Shown: in pieces, positions 1-9,657 of the stretch | Numbering within the stretch: the stretch's first letter is position 1 | Layout: every line of letters starts with the position of its first letter | Assembly (NCBI RefSeq): GCF_001601815.1 | Contig: NZ_LUKG01000015.1 | Location: forward strand, 14,071 to 58,360 | Origin: Flavihumibacter sp. CACIAM 22H1 | GTDB lineage: Bacteria > Bacteroidota > Bacteroidia > Chitinophagales > Chitinophagaceae | Direction of reading: 5' to 3' | Length of the DNA stretch: 44,290 bases | Program-made: the position numbers and the translations under genes | The notes under the pieces: model-generated | The model's input: only the letters and a program-made list of their open reading frames with translations | The model's database searches: none | What the model was told of the DNA's origin: nothing

Positions 1-558
1 ATGTAGTTTAAACCGGTTTTTCAGGCGGAATGAATTTCGGACGGTTTCATAGCTGGTCCGGCCGTATTTATCCATCTCCCGCAATGCCGATTTCTCGTAC
101 AGCAATCCATCGGAAACAACCAGGTTCAGCCGCTTATTGTTTACAATGGTATAGCCCAATCCCCCACCTAACTGGTACCGGTCAAAAATTTTCAGCGACA
201 GGCTTTTTTCATAACCGGCCAGTCCCCAGTAATAAAGTTTACGGGTATTTTTAAACAGGTCTGCATCTACTATAAACAGGTAGTCATTATTGGTTTTCCG
301 TTGTGGACTTTCTCCATAAATCCAGTTGGCAAAAGCATTTACCGTCAGCACTTTTTTTTCAATAGAAAACCGCACCGCATTATTAAAAATATAGGACGTA
401 CCATTGGCAGCGGTTTTATTAATATTACCCGTGCCCGTAAAGCCTACCCGGTAAATAGTAGTATCTGGCTCCTTACTGTAAACTGAATCGATTGGCTGAG
501 CAAAAACCTGTTGAAGAGAACTAAGAACAATAAAAACTACGCCTATCCACTTTATCAT
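1..558 (-). CDS. DUF481-like outer-membrane protein, 3' end outside window
   Basis: An open frame runs from an ATG at 558 to the window edge without a stop (186 codons), so the C-terminus is missing. It begins with a signal peptide (MIKWIGVVFIVLSSLQQVFAQ), followed by a pattern typical of the DUF481 'salt-induced outer membrane protein' family: GFTGTGNINKT, then alternating beta strands such as VNAFANWIYGES, YYWGLAGYEKS and YQLGGGLGYTIV. DUF481 proteins are predicted outer-membrane beta barrels of unknown role. It follows the lacI gene on the same strand after 73 bp and may be a separate unit. The signal peptide and barrel-like pattern are seen; the family name is recognition without a search. 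Confidence 0.75.
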   Translation of the reverse strand, partial: MIKWIGVVFIVLSSLQQVFAQPIDSVYSKEPDTTIYRVGFTGTGNINKTAANGTSYIFNNAVRFSIEKKVLTVNAFANWIYGESPQRKTNNDYLFIVDADLFKNTRKLYYWGLAGYEKSLSLKIFDRYQLGGGLGYTIVNNKRLNLVVSDGLLYEKSALREMDKYGRTSYETVRNSFRLKNRFKLH

Positions 559-631
559 GCCGGATTGATTGTTTGCGGCAAAAATAAGCCTTATTGCCTA
601 GCTTCAACCCGCCTGCAAGCAACTAACCGGT

Positions 632-1651
632 TTATTGAACAGAGGCTCGTTCTATTAATTGCGTATGCAGTACCACGTGTGAAAGAGGGCTATCGGCCTG
701 CTCAATTTGTTTCACCAGTACCTCCACGGCTTTTTTGGCCATCTGTTTAATCGGCTGGCTCATTACCGTAATGCCGGGTTTGCCCAGGCGAAACAAATCA
801 TTGTCATCAAAACAAAGTACGGAAACCTGGTCGGGTACTGTTAAGCCAAGTAGATTAAAAGCTTCCAGACCTGCCACCCCCAGGTTATTGGAAGTAAAAA
901 AAACAGCGTCAAATTTTCCTTTCATCCTGGAAAAAAACTGCACCAGGTCTTTAACCTGTTTTGCTTCCGGCCGGCCGAAAGGGATTTTTTTAACCAGGGA
1001 TGGATCCAGCGGAAGTTTATTCTTTTTCAATCCCGATACATACCCGTCGATCCGCTGTTGCATTTGTAACTGATCGGTATCGTTAGTGACAAGGGCAATT
1101 TTTTTTACGGCCTTCGAGGCCAGGTGATTGATGGCTTCCAGGCTGCCGGTAAAATTATCGACGGTTACAAAATTTGAGTTGAGTGATGGGAAATAGCGGT
1201 CAATCAAAACCGTTGGCCGCTTTTCCGCAATCAGCTTTTCCAGTTCAGGCAACATAAAGGTGGTGGGGGCAATGATATATCCATCCATGTGTTTATCCAC
1301 CAGCATGTTCAGGATATTCCTCGATTTTCCCTCATTGTTTTCGCTGCTGCAAAACATGACGGTATATCCTTTTTTATCGGCCTCTTCTTCCACCACTTTT
1401 GCCAGGTGCCCGAAAAAATAATTCGAAATATCATCCACAATCAGGCCAATGGTATGGGTTTTACCCGTCCTTAATCCTTTGGCAAAAAGATTGGGGCGAT
1501 AGTTTAGTTTTTCCGCCAGCTTTTCCACTTTTTTTGCCATGGCCTCACTGATTTTCATTTCCCTTGCCCGCCCATTTAATACAATGGAAACGGTAGTGGC
1601 AGAAACCCCGGCTGCCGAGGCAATATCTTTGATCGACACTTTTTTGGCCAT
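632..1651 (-). CDS. LacI-family transcriptional regulator of the inositol operon
   Basis: The 339-residue protein has a LacI helix-turn-helix at residues 3-55 (VSIKDIASAAGVSATTVSIVLNG, then the hinge region LNYRPN), followed by a periplasmic-binding-protein-like effector domain (IGLIVDDISNYFFGHL, DGYIIAPTT, VSVLCFDDND). Length is normal for the family. It is the last gene of the iol operon, 24 bp after iolG, so it is probably made from the operon it controls. LacI proteins usually repress catabolic operons and are released by a pathway metabolite; the likely inducer here is inositol or an intermediate (inference). The likely operator is the palindrome at 11527-11542. It is not related to B. 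subtilis IolR, which is a DeoR-family protein. Confidence 0.9.
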   Translation of the reverse strand: MAKKVSIKDIASAAGVSATTVSIVLNGRAREMKISEAMAKKVEKLAEKLNYRPNLFAKGLRTGKTHTIGLIVDDISNYFFGHLAKVVEEEADKKGYTVMFCSSENNEGKSRNILNMLVDKHMDGYIIAPTTFMLPELEKLIAEKRPTVLIDRYFPSLNSNFVTVDNFTGSLEAINHLASKAVKKIALVTNDTDQLQMQQRIDGYVSGLKKNKLPLDPSLVKKIPFGRPEAKQVKDLVQFFSRMKGKFDAVFFTSNNLGVAGLEAFNLLGLTVPDQVSVLCFDDNDLFRLGKPGITVMSQPIKQMAKKAVEVLVKQIEQADSPLSHVVLHTQLIERASVQ

Positions 1652-1675
1652 AGTGGAAAAGCTAATGCGGCATAG

Positions 1676-2695
1676 TTACAAAATTGCTTTTACTTCTGCG
1701 ATGCTAACCGGTCTTTTTTTCTCTACCGACCATTTTGCAGCCGTTGCAATTACTACGGCTTCCAGTCCATCCTGTCCGCTTACCGGTATAGGCTGCCCAT
1801 TCAGCAGGGCATTTATAAAAAACTTCATCTCATTCAGGTAAGAAGCCGCATAGCGATCCATAAAGAAATCAAGGGGTTGTGAATGGTGTATACCTGCCTG
1901 ATCGTACACGATATTTTTATTATGAAGATTATTCTCGACCTGTAGCATTCCTTTATTCCCAAAAATTTCCAGGCGTTGATCATACCCGTAAATTGCTTCC
2001 CGGCTGTTATCAATAACCGCATAGGAATCGTCTTCAAAAATAAGGGTGGTTAATGCGGTATCAATATCCCCTGCCTCCCCTACTTTCGGATCTACCAATA
2101 CCCTGCCCTGCGCATACACTTCCCGCACTTCTTTTCCCATCAGGTAGCGGGCCATATCAAAATCATGAATAACCATATCCATAAAAAGTCCACCGGAGTT
2201 TTTGATATAATCAATCGGTGGTAATCCCGGATCACGGCTGGTAATTTTTACGATTTGTACTTCTCCGATACGACCATTCGTAAGTTGGCGGTGGGCATGC
2301 AGGAAATCAGGATCGAAACGCCTGTTGAAGCCAAGCATCAATTTTATACCGGCGGCTGTTACCTGGTCAACCAGTTCCTTGGTTGTTTCCAGCGAAAGAT
2401 CCACGGGCTTTTCGCAGAAAATATGCTTCTCATATTTTAAGGCCAGTCTTATCATGGCAGCATGCGTACTGGTAGGTGTGCAGATCAGCACGGCATCCAC
2501 GCCGGGTTGCGCAATCAGTTCTTCTGCATCCTGTGAAAAGGGAATAGCGCCGTACTCCTGTGCAAATTTATCTGCCGGGTAATCTTTATCGGCCACGCCC
2601 GAAATAGTAACTTCCGGAAACTGGCGTAAAATATTATTGAGATGAATACGGCCAATCCGGCCCATTCCTATTAAAACAAGGGATAACTTTTTCAT
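1676..2695 (-). CDS. iolG: Inositol 2-dehydrogenase (Gfo/Idh/MocA family)
   Basis: This 339-residue enzyme should oxidise myo-inositol to 2-keto-myo-inositol (scyllo-inosose) with NAD+, the first step of inositol catabolism. The N-terminus carries the Rossmann motif GMGRIGRIH, and the family motif EKPVDLS is near residue 98. The C-terminal part carries the usual Gfo/Idh/MocA alpha/beta domain, with an FMDMVIHDFDMARYL segment that includes the catalytic-region Asp/His pattern of inositol dehydrogenases. It lies between iolE (28 bp upstream) and lacI (24 bp downstream). The fold is certain; substrate assignment rests on the operon context. A related activity on scyllo-inositol cannot be excluded. 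Confidence 0.9.
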   Translation of the reverse strand: MKKLSLVLIGMGRIGRIHLNNILRQFPEVTISGVADKDYPADKFAQEYGAIPFSQDAEELIAQPGVDAVLICTPTSTHAAMIRLALKYEKHIFCEKPVDLSLETTKELVDQVTAAGIKLMLGFNRRFDPDFLHAHRQLTNGRIGEVQIVKITSRDPGLPPIDYIKNSGGLFMDMVIHDFDMARYLMGKEVREVYAQGRVLVDPKVGEAGDIDTALTTLIFEDDSYAVIDNSREAIYGYDQRLEIFGNKGMLQVENNLHNKNIVYDQAGIHHSQPLDFFMDRYAASYLNEMKFFINALLNGQPIPVSGQDGLEAVVIATAAKWSVEKKRPVSIAEVKAIL

Positions 2696-2723
2696 ACCGA
2701 TCTATTGGTTGGTTTGCGTTTAA

Positions 2724-3650
2724 TTAAAGTTGAATAGAAGCCAAAAATTGCCGGTTCTTTTGTGCACATTGAAAAGGATTGCCCATACCGGGTAATACGT
2801 CCTGTTCTACTACAATCCAGTCTTTATACCCTTCTTCCTGCAACAGGGTTTTAACGGCATCGAAAGGAACGGCTCCTTTTCCGAGCTCACAGAAAACACC
2901 ATTTTGAACCGACTGGAAATAATCCCAGTTTTCCCGGGTTGCCTGGTCGCGTACTGCCGGATCAAAATCTTTGAAATGAACATGCCAGATCCGTTCAAAA
3001 TGTTTTTTCATAAAACCAACCGGGTCGGTACCCCCACCCAGCATATAATGCCCGGTATCAAAACAGAGGCCCAGTAATCCGGGATCGCTTCCTTCCAGCA
3101 ACCAGTCAATTTCCTGGGGAGTTTCCACATAACCCGCACCGTGGTGATGGAATACGGTGCGCATGCCAAATTTTTCCTTTACTGCCAGGGCAAGACGGGT
3201 GGCATTGGTGGCAATCCGCTTATATGCAACCTGGTCGAGCAGGTCTGCCGCCCCTACCCGCCCGGCTTTCCGGGTTCTTTCCGGAACCGATCCATTTTCA
3301 TCTGCCAATACAATAAAAGCACCCGGGTAACCGGCCGCATGCAGGAGGCCGGCTGTACGTAGCGCCCGCTCTATTCCTTCTTCAAGCGCTTCATCTTTTA
3401 CCAATGCAACCGGAACAAAAGCGCCCAGTAATTCCAGGTTTCTTGTTTGCAAAGCGCTGCGCAATGCTGCCGGGTCGGTAGGCATGAATCCCCAATCGCC
3501 CAATTCAGTACCGGCATAACCGGCTGCTTTCATTTCGTTGAGCACTTCTTCATAGCCCTTTTTATCGCCTTCCAGTTCAAATTCAAGTACTCCCCAACTG
3601 CAGGGAGCATTGGCAATTTTTATGGTGGTATCGTTTGTTGTTTGGTTCAT
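2724..3650 (-). CDS. iolE: Myo-inosose-2 dehydratase (TIM-barrel sugar isomerase/dehydratase family)
   Basis: The 308-residue protein is expected to dehydrate 2-keto-myo-inositol to 3D-trihydroxycyclohexane-1,2-dione, the second step of the pathway. It begins with IANAPCSWGVLEFE, the characteristic IolE opening, and continues with the AP_endonuc_2 TIM-barrel pattern: AGYAGTELGDWGFMP, FHHHGAGYVET, LCFDTGHYMLGG, HVHFKDFDP and WIVVEQD. The His, Asp and Glu residues in these segments form the metal site in the family. It starts 18 bp after mmsA and is followed by iolG. Length agrees with the family (about 295-310). Confidence 0.92.
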   Translation of the reverse strand: MNQTTNDTTIKIANAPCSWGVLEFELEGDKKGYEEVLNEMKAAGYAGTELGDWGFMPTDPAALRSALQTRNLELLGAFVPVALVKDEALEEGIERALRTAGLLHAAGYPGAFIVLADENGSVPERTRKAGRVGAADLLDQVAYKRIATNATRLALAVKEKFGMRTVFHHHGAGYVETPQEIDWLLEGSDPGLLGLCFDTGHYMLGGGTDPVGFMKKHFERIWHVHFKDFDPAVRDQATRENWDYFQSVQNGVFCELGKGAVPFDAVKTLLQEEGYKDWIVVEQDVLPGMGNPFQCAQKNRQFLASIQL

Positions 3651-3668
3651 AACACTACTGCTTATGCG

Positions 3669-5141
3669 TTAAAATTTACGGCTCCATTCTTTGGGCCATC
3701 TTTCCACGACCACTTTTGTTTGTGTAAAAAATTCGATGGCATGTTTGCCTTGTCCATGCAGGTCACCAAAAAAGCTGTCTTTCCAGCCACTGAAAGGAAA
3801 CTGTGCCATTGGTGCGGCAATACCGATATTGATGCCGATATTGCCCGCCATTGCTTCGCTTCTGAATTTACGGGCACTGTTTCCATTACTGGTAAACAGG
3901 CAGGCCATATTGCCGTAGGTACCCCGGTTAATAAACTCAATGGCATCGTCTACATTTTTCATATGTACCAGGGTCATAACGGGTCCGAAAATCTCTGTCT
4001 TGATCAATTCGCCATCCAGGGGCAATCCTTCCAGGATGGTAGGCCGGATAAAATTCCCTTTTTCAAAACCTGAAACGGCTTTATTTCTCCCATCCAGTAG
4101 TACTTTACCGCCTTCATCCAGCCCTTTCCCAATCAGGGTTTCGATACGTGATTTACTTTCGGGGCTGATAACCGGCCCCATTTCCACAGAGCTATCCAGT
4201 CCGTAACCTACCGATCTTTTCTGGGCAGACTCGTACAGGGCTTCCTTGATTTGCGCATCGTTCTCGACTGTAATTACTACGGAAGCAGCCAGGCAACGCT
4301 GCCCGGCACAGCCGTATACGCTATCGGTAATGATCTGGGATGTAATTTCAATATCGGCATCCGGCAATACAACCACCGGGTTTTTTGCACCCCCCTGAGC
4401 CTGTACTCTTTTACCATTGGCGGTACCGCGTGAATATATATACCGGGCCACGGGTGTACTGCCCACGAAGCTGATCGATTTCACCAATGGATGATCGAGC
4501 AGTGCATCAACCGTTTCCTTGCCCCCGTGTACCATGTTCAGCAAACCGGGCGGCAGATCCAACTGGTCTATCAACTCAAATATCTTCATCATGGTCAGCG
4601 GCACTTTTTCCGACGGTTTAATGATCATACTGTTTCCTGTTGCAATAGCATACGGAAGAAACCAGAAGCTGATCATTGCCGGGAAATTAAACGGTGCAAT
4701 ACAAGCTGTTACCCCCAATGGCTGACGGATCATAAACTCATCAATGCCGGTAGCCACATTCTCCAGGAATTCACTTTGCAGCAGCATCGGAGCGCCGCAG
4801 GCAACTTCTACATTTTCGATGGCCCGCTGTATTTCACCGGCTGATTCAGCCAGTGTTTTACCGCATTCAAGGGTTATCAGCCGGGTTATCTCTTCCTTGT
4901 TTGCTTCCAGTAATTGCTTTAGTTTGAAGAGAGGTTGAATCCGTTTCAGTACAGAAACCCCTTTCCAACCCAGGTAAGCAGTTTGTGCTGCGTCAACTGC
5001 CAGGTCCAGGTCTTTTGCCGTGGCTGCGCCATACGGAACTTTGGCCAGTACTTCCTGCGTAGCCGGGTTTAACACATCTCTTGTTTCACTGCATTTACTC
5101 GGCACCCATTTGCCATTGATATAGTTTTGAAGAACATTCAT
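3669..5141 (-). CDS. mmsA: Methylmalonate-semialdehyde / malonate-semialdehyde dehydrogenase (CoA-acylating)
   Basis: The 490-residue aldehyde dehydrogenase should convert malonate semialdehyde, the product of the iol aldolase, to acetyl-CoA and CO2. This is the IolA role in inositol catabolism; the same family also serves valine degradation. The ALDH fold is clear: an NAD-binding segment with IAPFNFPAM and IIKPSEK, FVGSTPVARYIY, and the catalytic cysteine at about residue 283 in GCAGQRCLAAS. The GQRCLA context, without the usual general-base glutamate segment of hydrolytic ALDHs, is typical of the CoA-dependent subfamily. It sits 13 bp after the symporter gene and 18 bp before iolE. It could also be called iolA. 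Confidence 0.93.
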   Translation of the reverse strand: MNVLQNYINGKWVPSKCSETRDVLNPATQEVLAKVPYGAATAKDLDLAVDAAQTAYLGWKGVSVLKRIQPLFKLKQLLEANKEEITRLITLECGKTLAESAGEIQRAIENVEVACGAPMLLQSEFLENVATGIDEFMIRQPLGVTACIAPFNFPAMISFWFLPYAIATGNSMIIKPSEKVPLTMMKIFELIDQLDLPPGLLNMVHGGKETVDALLDHPLVKSISFVGSTPVARYIYSRGTANGKRVQAQGGAKNPVVVLPDADIEITSQIITDSVYGCAGQRCLAASVVITVENDAQIKEALYESAQKRSVGYGLDSSVEMGPVISPESKSRIETLIGKGLDEGGKVLLDGRNKAVSGFEKGNFIRPTILEGLPLDGELIKTEIFGPVMTLVHMKNVDDAIEFINRGTYGNMACLFTSNGNSARKFRSEAMAGNIGINIGIAAPMAQFPFSGWKDSFFGDLHGQGKHAIEFFTQTKVVVERWPKEWSRKF

Positions 5142-5154
5142 ATAAACTCGTTTA

Positions 5155-6729
5155 TCAGCTTAATAAATAATAGACTAGAATAGTGGTCAATACCAGGAAA
5201 ACGGCTACCGGTTTGGTGTATTTCCAGGGCTCGATATCTACTTCACCTGTATGCACCGGCTTATACGGATTGGTATTGGGGTAAAACTTTGAAATGAGCA
5301 GCATTACCAGGATGTTCAATACAAATTCAATTCCCCATACATGAATGAAATGAATATCCACTTTCAGGATAAATGTGGTAAGCAGGTAAAAAGCAAGCCC
5401 GGTAAAAATGGCCACTTTTGCACCTGCGGCAGAAATAGATGGAATAAAAAAACCACCCAATAATACCGAGGCTATAGGAATAAAAAAGATGCCATTCAGT
5501 TCCTGTAATAACTGGTAAAGTCCCTGGGGTGCTTTCGCCACCATTGGTGCCACGCAAATGGCAAAAACGGCCAGGAAAATCGAGGCCCACTTACCTGTTT
5601 TAACCAATTTTTTCTCATCGGCATCGGGTTTGAGCTGGCGTTTGTAAACGCCCAGCGTAAAGAGGGTTACCGCACTGTTCAGCACGGCATTTACGGTACT
5701 CAAAACGGTTCCCATTACAATGGCCGCAAAAATCCCGATCAATCCAACCGGCAATACTTTTTTCACCAGCTCCGGGTAAATAGTATCCTGGTTGGCATAG
5801 AGCGAATCACTGAAATAATAAAAACCAATAACACCGGGCAGTACTATAATCAGCGGCATCAGTATCTTGAACAAACCCATGATCAGAAATCCTTTCTGTG
5901 CTTCTTTAAGGTTGGCCGCCCCCAATGCCCGTTGTACAATTACCTGGTTCATACACCAGAAATAAATCTGGTTAATCACCAAGCCTGTAAACAGGGTACC
6001 GAAGGGCAATACCGAATCAGATGCACCGATTGAATTGAATTTTTCCGGCGCGTTCTCATAAACTTTCTGTAAGCCTGCTGCAATATCCGTATTACCGATA
6101 TCGTACAATGCAAAAAACGGCACGGCTAATCCGCCAATAAAAAGACCAATTCCATAAATCAGGTCTGAATAGGCAATTGCTTTCAGTCCACCGAAAATAG
6201 CATAGATAGATCCGAGGATGCCGGTTAATACAATGATCCACCAGATAGATTGTTCCCTGGTAATACCAAACTTGGCGGATATATCAAACAGGGTTTCAAA
6301 ATTGATAGCCCCGGTGTACAACACAATTGGCAACAGGGTTATGATAAATGAAAATATCAGTAATAGGTTAACGATGGTATGGGTTGATTTATCAAAGCGC
6401 AGTTCAAGGTATTGCGGAATGGTAGTTAAACCCATTTTCAAATACCGGGGAATAAAATACACGGCCCCAATTACCAGGGCAATTGCGCTGGTAACTTCCC
6501 AGGCCATTACTATAAATCCGTTTTTATACGCTGATCCATTCATCCCGATCAGGTGTTCGGTAGAAATATTGGTGAGCAGCATGGAGATGGCAATCAACCA
6601 GGCACCGAGGGATCTTCCTCCCAAAAAATAACTGGAGGCTGTCTCAAATGTTGAGTTACGCATTTTGTACCAGCAATAGAGGCCGACAAACAGCGTAAAT
6701 AAAGCAAACGTTACAATGGCAAGATTCAT
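5155..6729 (-). CDS. Sodium:solute symporter (SSS/SLC5 family), probable myo-inositol importer
   Basis: The 524-residue protein is an integral membrane transporter with about 14 predicted helices and the SSS core pattern: SSYFLGGRSLGAWLIAISML, the sodium-site region ISTEHLIGMNGSAYKNG, then PRYLKMGLTTIPQYLELRF. Such carriers use the sodium gradient to import sugars, inositol or organic acids. It lies inside the iol operon between iolD (19 bp upstream) and mmsA (13 bp downstream), and no other transporter is present in the operon, so myo-inositol is the most likely substrate (inference). B. subtilis uses an unrelated MFS carrier, IolT, for this step. Confidence 0.88.
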   Translation of the reverse strand: MNLAIVTFALFTLFVGLYCWYKMRNSTFETASSYFLGGRSLGAWLIAISMLLTNISTEHLIGMNGSAYKNGFIVMAWEVTSAIALVIGAVYFIPRYLKMGLTTIPQYLELRFDKSTHTIVNLLLIFSFIITLLPIVLYTGAINFETLFDISAKFGITREQSIWWIIVLTGILGSIYAIFGGLKAIAYSDLIYGIGLFIGGLAVPFFALYDIGNTDIAAGLQKVYENAPEKFNSIGASDSVLPFGTLFTGLVINQIYFWCMNQVIVQRALGAANLKEAQKGFLIMGLFKILMPLIIVLPGVIGFYYFSDSLYANQDTIYPELVKKVLPVGLIGIFAAIVMGTVLSTVNAVLNSAVTLFTLGVYKRQLKPDADEKKLVKTGKWASIFLAVFAICVAPMVAKAPQGLYQLLQELNGIFFIPIASVLLGGFFIPSISAAGAKVAIFTGLAFYLLTTFILKVDIHFIHVWGIEFVLNILVMLLISKFYPNTNPYKPVHTGEVDIEPWKYTKPVAVFLVLTTILVYYLLS

Positions 6730-6748
6730 TCGTTGGGTTTATAGGGAG

Positions 6749-8611
6749 TTAATAAGTACGTTGCCTGGCTTTGTTTTTCTTCAGTTTCTCGTATGCTGTT
6801 TTAACCTGTGCATGGGTCGACACTTCTGCTACCGGCACTTCCCACCAGGCATAACCACCGACCCGTTGTTCCCGATCGGTTTCAATGTACACCACGGTGG
6901 TATTTTTATTCTTTTTTGCCTGTACCAGGGCCGCTTTCAGCTCCGCTGCGGTTTCTGCCTTCAGTACTGTTGCCCCCATACTGGCTGCATTAGCGGCCAG
7001 GTCTACCGGCAGAATGCCCCCGTTTAACTGGCCGGTTTTTTTATTCCGGTATTCATAACGTGTACCAAAGCCCTTGGTGCCGAGCGACTCAGACAGGCCG
7101 CCGATACTGGCATAGCCATTGTTATTGAGTAATACAATTATGAGCTTTACATCTTCCTGTACAGCGGTAATAATTTCCTGGCTCATCATGAGGTAACTGC
7201 CGTCTCCTACCATCACATATACCTCCCGCGAGGGATCGGCCATTTTAATACCAAGGCCGCCCGCAATTTCATACCCCATACAGGAATAACCGTATTCGAG
7301 ATGAAAGCCCTTGGGGTTCCTGGTTCTCCAGAGCTTATGCAAATCACCTGGCAAACTGCCTGCGGCACATACTACAATATCTTTGTCCGCAGAAAGGGTA
7401 TTTACTGCGCCAATTACTTCGCCCTGGCTGATGGGTACCGGGTGTTCTAGGTTATACACTGCACTCACTACTTTATCCCATTGCCGGGCAGCTCTTTCCT
7501 GTTTGGTCCTGTATGCATCCGATACTTTATACCGTTTCAGCAAAGGCAATAATTCCTGCAGAATAATTTTTGCATCACCTACCAGCGGAATAGCGGCGTG
7601 TTTAAATGCATCAAATTCTGCTACGTTAATATTAATGAACCGAACTTCCGGATGCTGGAAAGCTGATTCCGAAATCGTGGTAAAATCGCTGTAGCGGGTA
7701 CCGATGCCGATCACCAGGTCTGCTTCCGCAGCTGCGGTAATGGCACCCGGGGTTCCGGTAACACCGCAGGCACCCAGATTTAGCGGTTCTTTATAATGAA
7801 CTGAACCTTTACCGGCAAAAGTTTCCATTACAGGAATGCCGGTTCGGTTAATCAGTTCCGTTAGTTCTTTGCTGGCTTCGCTGTACAAAACGCCGCCGCC
7901 GGCTATAATAACAGGTTTTCGGGCGGCTCTGATAGCGTCTACCGCTTTTGCCAGGGCACGCTGGTCGGGGCGGTTACGCTGCACCGGCCAAACTCTTTTT
8001 GCAAAAAACTCCACCGGAAAATCAAATGCTTCCGCCTGTACATCCTGCGGCATACAGAGGGTAACAGCGCCGGTTTCAGCAGGTGATGTAAGTACCCGCA
8101 TTGCTTCGGGCAAACTGGTGAGCAATTGCTCCGGACGATTGATCCGATCCCAATATTTAGAAACTGGTTTGAAGCAATCATTTACGGAAATATCCTGGCT
8201 ATAACTGGCTTCCAGTTGCTGCAGTACGGGCGCCACGTCTCGTTTAGCAAAAATATCGCCGGGCAACAGCAATACCGGAATTCGGTTAATGGTAGCCGTT
8301 GCTGCACCGGTAACCATATTGGTAGCACCCGGACCAATAGAAGTGGTACACACCAAGGCACCCAGCCTGTTCTTCATCTTTGCATAAGCAACGGCGGTAT
8401 GCACCATCGCCTGCTCATTCCTGCTCTGGAAATAGGGGAAAGACGGGTATTGTAACAAAGCCTGCCCGATGCCGGCCACATTGCCATGCCCAAATATTCC
8501 GAAACAGCCGCCAAAGAAAGCCGTTTCTTTTCCATCTCTTTCCACGAATTGATTTTGCAGGAATAAGATCGTGGCCTGCGCCGTGGTTAATCGTTTAGTT
8601 TTTCTTGCCAT
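6749..8611 (-). CDS. iolD: 3D-(3,5/4)-trihydroxycyclohexane-1,2-dione acylhydrolase (decyclizing)
   Basis: This 620-residue thiamine-diphosphate enzyme opens the inositol-derived ring to give 5-deoxy-D-glucuronate. The order of domains is the ThDP-family one: an N-terminal pyrimidine-binding domain containing GKETAFFGGCFGIFGHGNVAGIG, a central domain around residues 210-340 (PVIIAGGGVLYS), and a C-terminal PP-binding domain with the metal/diphosphate motif GDGSYLMMSQEI...NNNGY. The GHGNVAGIG segment is characteristic of IolD. Length matches the family (about 620-640). It sits between iolC and the symporter gene with gaps of about 20 bp. Confidence 0.94.
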   Translation of the reverse strand: MARKTKRLTTAQATILFLQNQFVERDGKETAFFGGCFGIFGHGNVAGIGQALLQYPSFPYFQSRNEQAMVHTAVAYAKMKNRLGALVCTTSIGPGATNMVTGAATATINRIPVLLLPGDIFAKRDVAPVLQQLEASYSQDISVNDCFKPVSKYWDRINRPEQLLTSLPEAMRVLTSPAETGAVTLCMPQDVQAEAFDFPVEFFAKRVWPVQRNRPDQRALAKAVDAIRAARKPVIIAGGGVLYSEASKELTELINRTGIPVMETFAGKGSVHYKEPLNLGACGVTGTPGAITAAAEADLVIGIGTRYSDFTTISESAFQHPEVRFININVAEFDAFKHAAIPLVGDAKIILQELLPLLKRYKVSDAYRTKQERAARQWDKVVSAVYNLEHPVPISQGEVIGAVNTLSADKDIVVCAAGSLPGDLHKLWRTRNPKGFHLEYGYSCMGYEIAGGLGIKMADPSREVYVMVGDGSYLMMSQEIITAVQEDVKLIIVLLNNNGYASIGGLSESLGTKGFGTRYEYRNKKTGQLNGGILPVDLAANAASMGATVLKAETAAELKAALVQAKKNKNTTVVYIETDREQRVGGYAWWEVPVAEVSTHAQVKTAYEKLKKNKARQRTY

Positions 8612-8631
8612 ATCAGGAGCAATTAATAGGT

Positions 8632-9645
8632 TTAATCAGTTAATCCGCCTCTTTCTTCCATCAGTTGCAGTACTTCTGCCAGGCGGGGCATATCATTGGC
8701 ACAGCCGGGCCGTTGCACTACCAGTGCACCACAGGCATTTCCCAGGCGGCAGGCTTTGGGTATACTCCATCCCTGCACAAATCCATAAATAAATCCACCT
8801 GCAAACGCATCGCCGGCACCCAGCACATTCAGCACTTCTACCGGGTAACCCGGAACATCCTGCGGTTCCTGTTCAGCCCTATAGATGGTAACGCCTTTAG
8901 CGCCTTTTTTTACAATCAATACTTTTACACCGGCTGCCAGGATCTGTTTAACGGAGTTTTCAAGGTTGCCCTTTACTTTAGGCGCCGATATCTGCTGGTG
9001 TTCGATCACTACATCACTGATATCCTGTAATGTGGCGGCCAGTACTTCTTCTTCGGTACCGATAGCAATCCTGACTTTCGGCAGAATAGCCCGGATCATC
9101 AGCCCGAACGACCGGATATCCGACCACTGATCGGCCCGGAAGTCGATGTCGAGGATTACCGGAACACCCTTATCGTATCCTTGTTCAACCGCATAAAATA
9201 TTGCGCTGCGCGATGGCTCTTTACTCATGGCATTCCCCGAAACCTGAACTACGCTAAACTGGCCAATATCGGCAGCCGCTACATGATCCATCGATACCTG
9301 TATATCCGCGCAGTTATCGCGGTAAAAAACCAGGGGAAAACGATCGGGTGGTTCTATGCCCAGGATTACTGCACTGGTGCGGGCTCCGGGAATACGCGGA
9401 ATATACTCGGTTACGATATTTTCTTTCTTCAAAAAATTCAGGATAAAATCACCGGTTTTATCTTCTCCTACACCGGTTAATAAGGCTACTTTCAGGCCCA
9501 GCCTTCCTGCACATACGGCAATATTGAGCGGAGAACCGCCCACAAACGCGTTGAAGCCCCTGATGTCTATAAAATCGGCCCCTATATCCTGCGAATACAG
9601 GTCAATAGAAGATCGTCCGATGGTGAGCAAATCCAGTTTTTTCAT
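8632..9645 (-). CDS. iolC: 5-dehydro-2-deoxygluconokinase (PfkB family)
   Basis: The kinase phosphorylates 5-dehydro-2-deoxy-D-gluconate on C6 using ATP. I place the start at the ATG at 9645 (MKKLDLLTIGRSSIDLYSQ, 337 residues) because the longer frame begins with a TTG only three codons upstream. PfkB hallmarks are visible: FVGGSPLNIAVCAGRLG near the N-terminus and the catalytic/anion-hole motif LNVLGAGDAFAGGFIYG near residue 290, whose Asp is the general base. DIGADFIDIRGFNAFVGG is close to the family's substrate-recognition segment. Gaps are 12 bp from iolB and 20 bp to iolD. Confidence 0.92.
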   Translation of the reverse strand: MKKLDLLTIGRSSIDLYSQDIGADFIDIRGFNAFVGGSPLNIAVCAGRLGLKVALLTGVGEDKTGDFILNFLKKENIVTEYIPRIPGARTSAVILGIEPPDRFPLVFYRDNCADIQVSMDHVAAADIGQFSVVQVSGNAMSKEPSRSAIFYAVEQGYDKGVPVILDIDFRADQWSDIRSFGLMIRAILPKVRIAIGTEEEVLAATLQDISDVVIEHQQISAPKVKGNLENSVKQILAAGVKVLIVKKGAKGVTIYRAEQEPQDVPGYPVEVLNVLGAGDAFAGGFIYGFVQGWSIPKACRLGNACGALVVQRPGCANDMPRLAEVLQLMEERGGLTD

Positions 9646-9657
9646 ATTCGGCAATTA

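Noticed and set aside
559-631. Terminator between lacI and the DUF481-like gene
   Set aside because: Only an imperfect AATAAG/CTTATT pairing without room for a loop is present.
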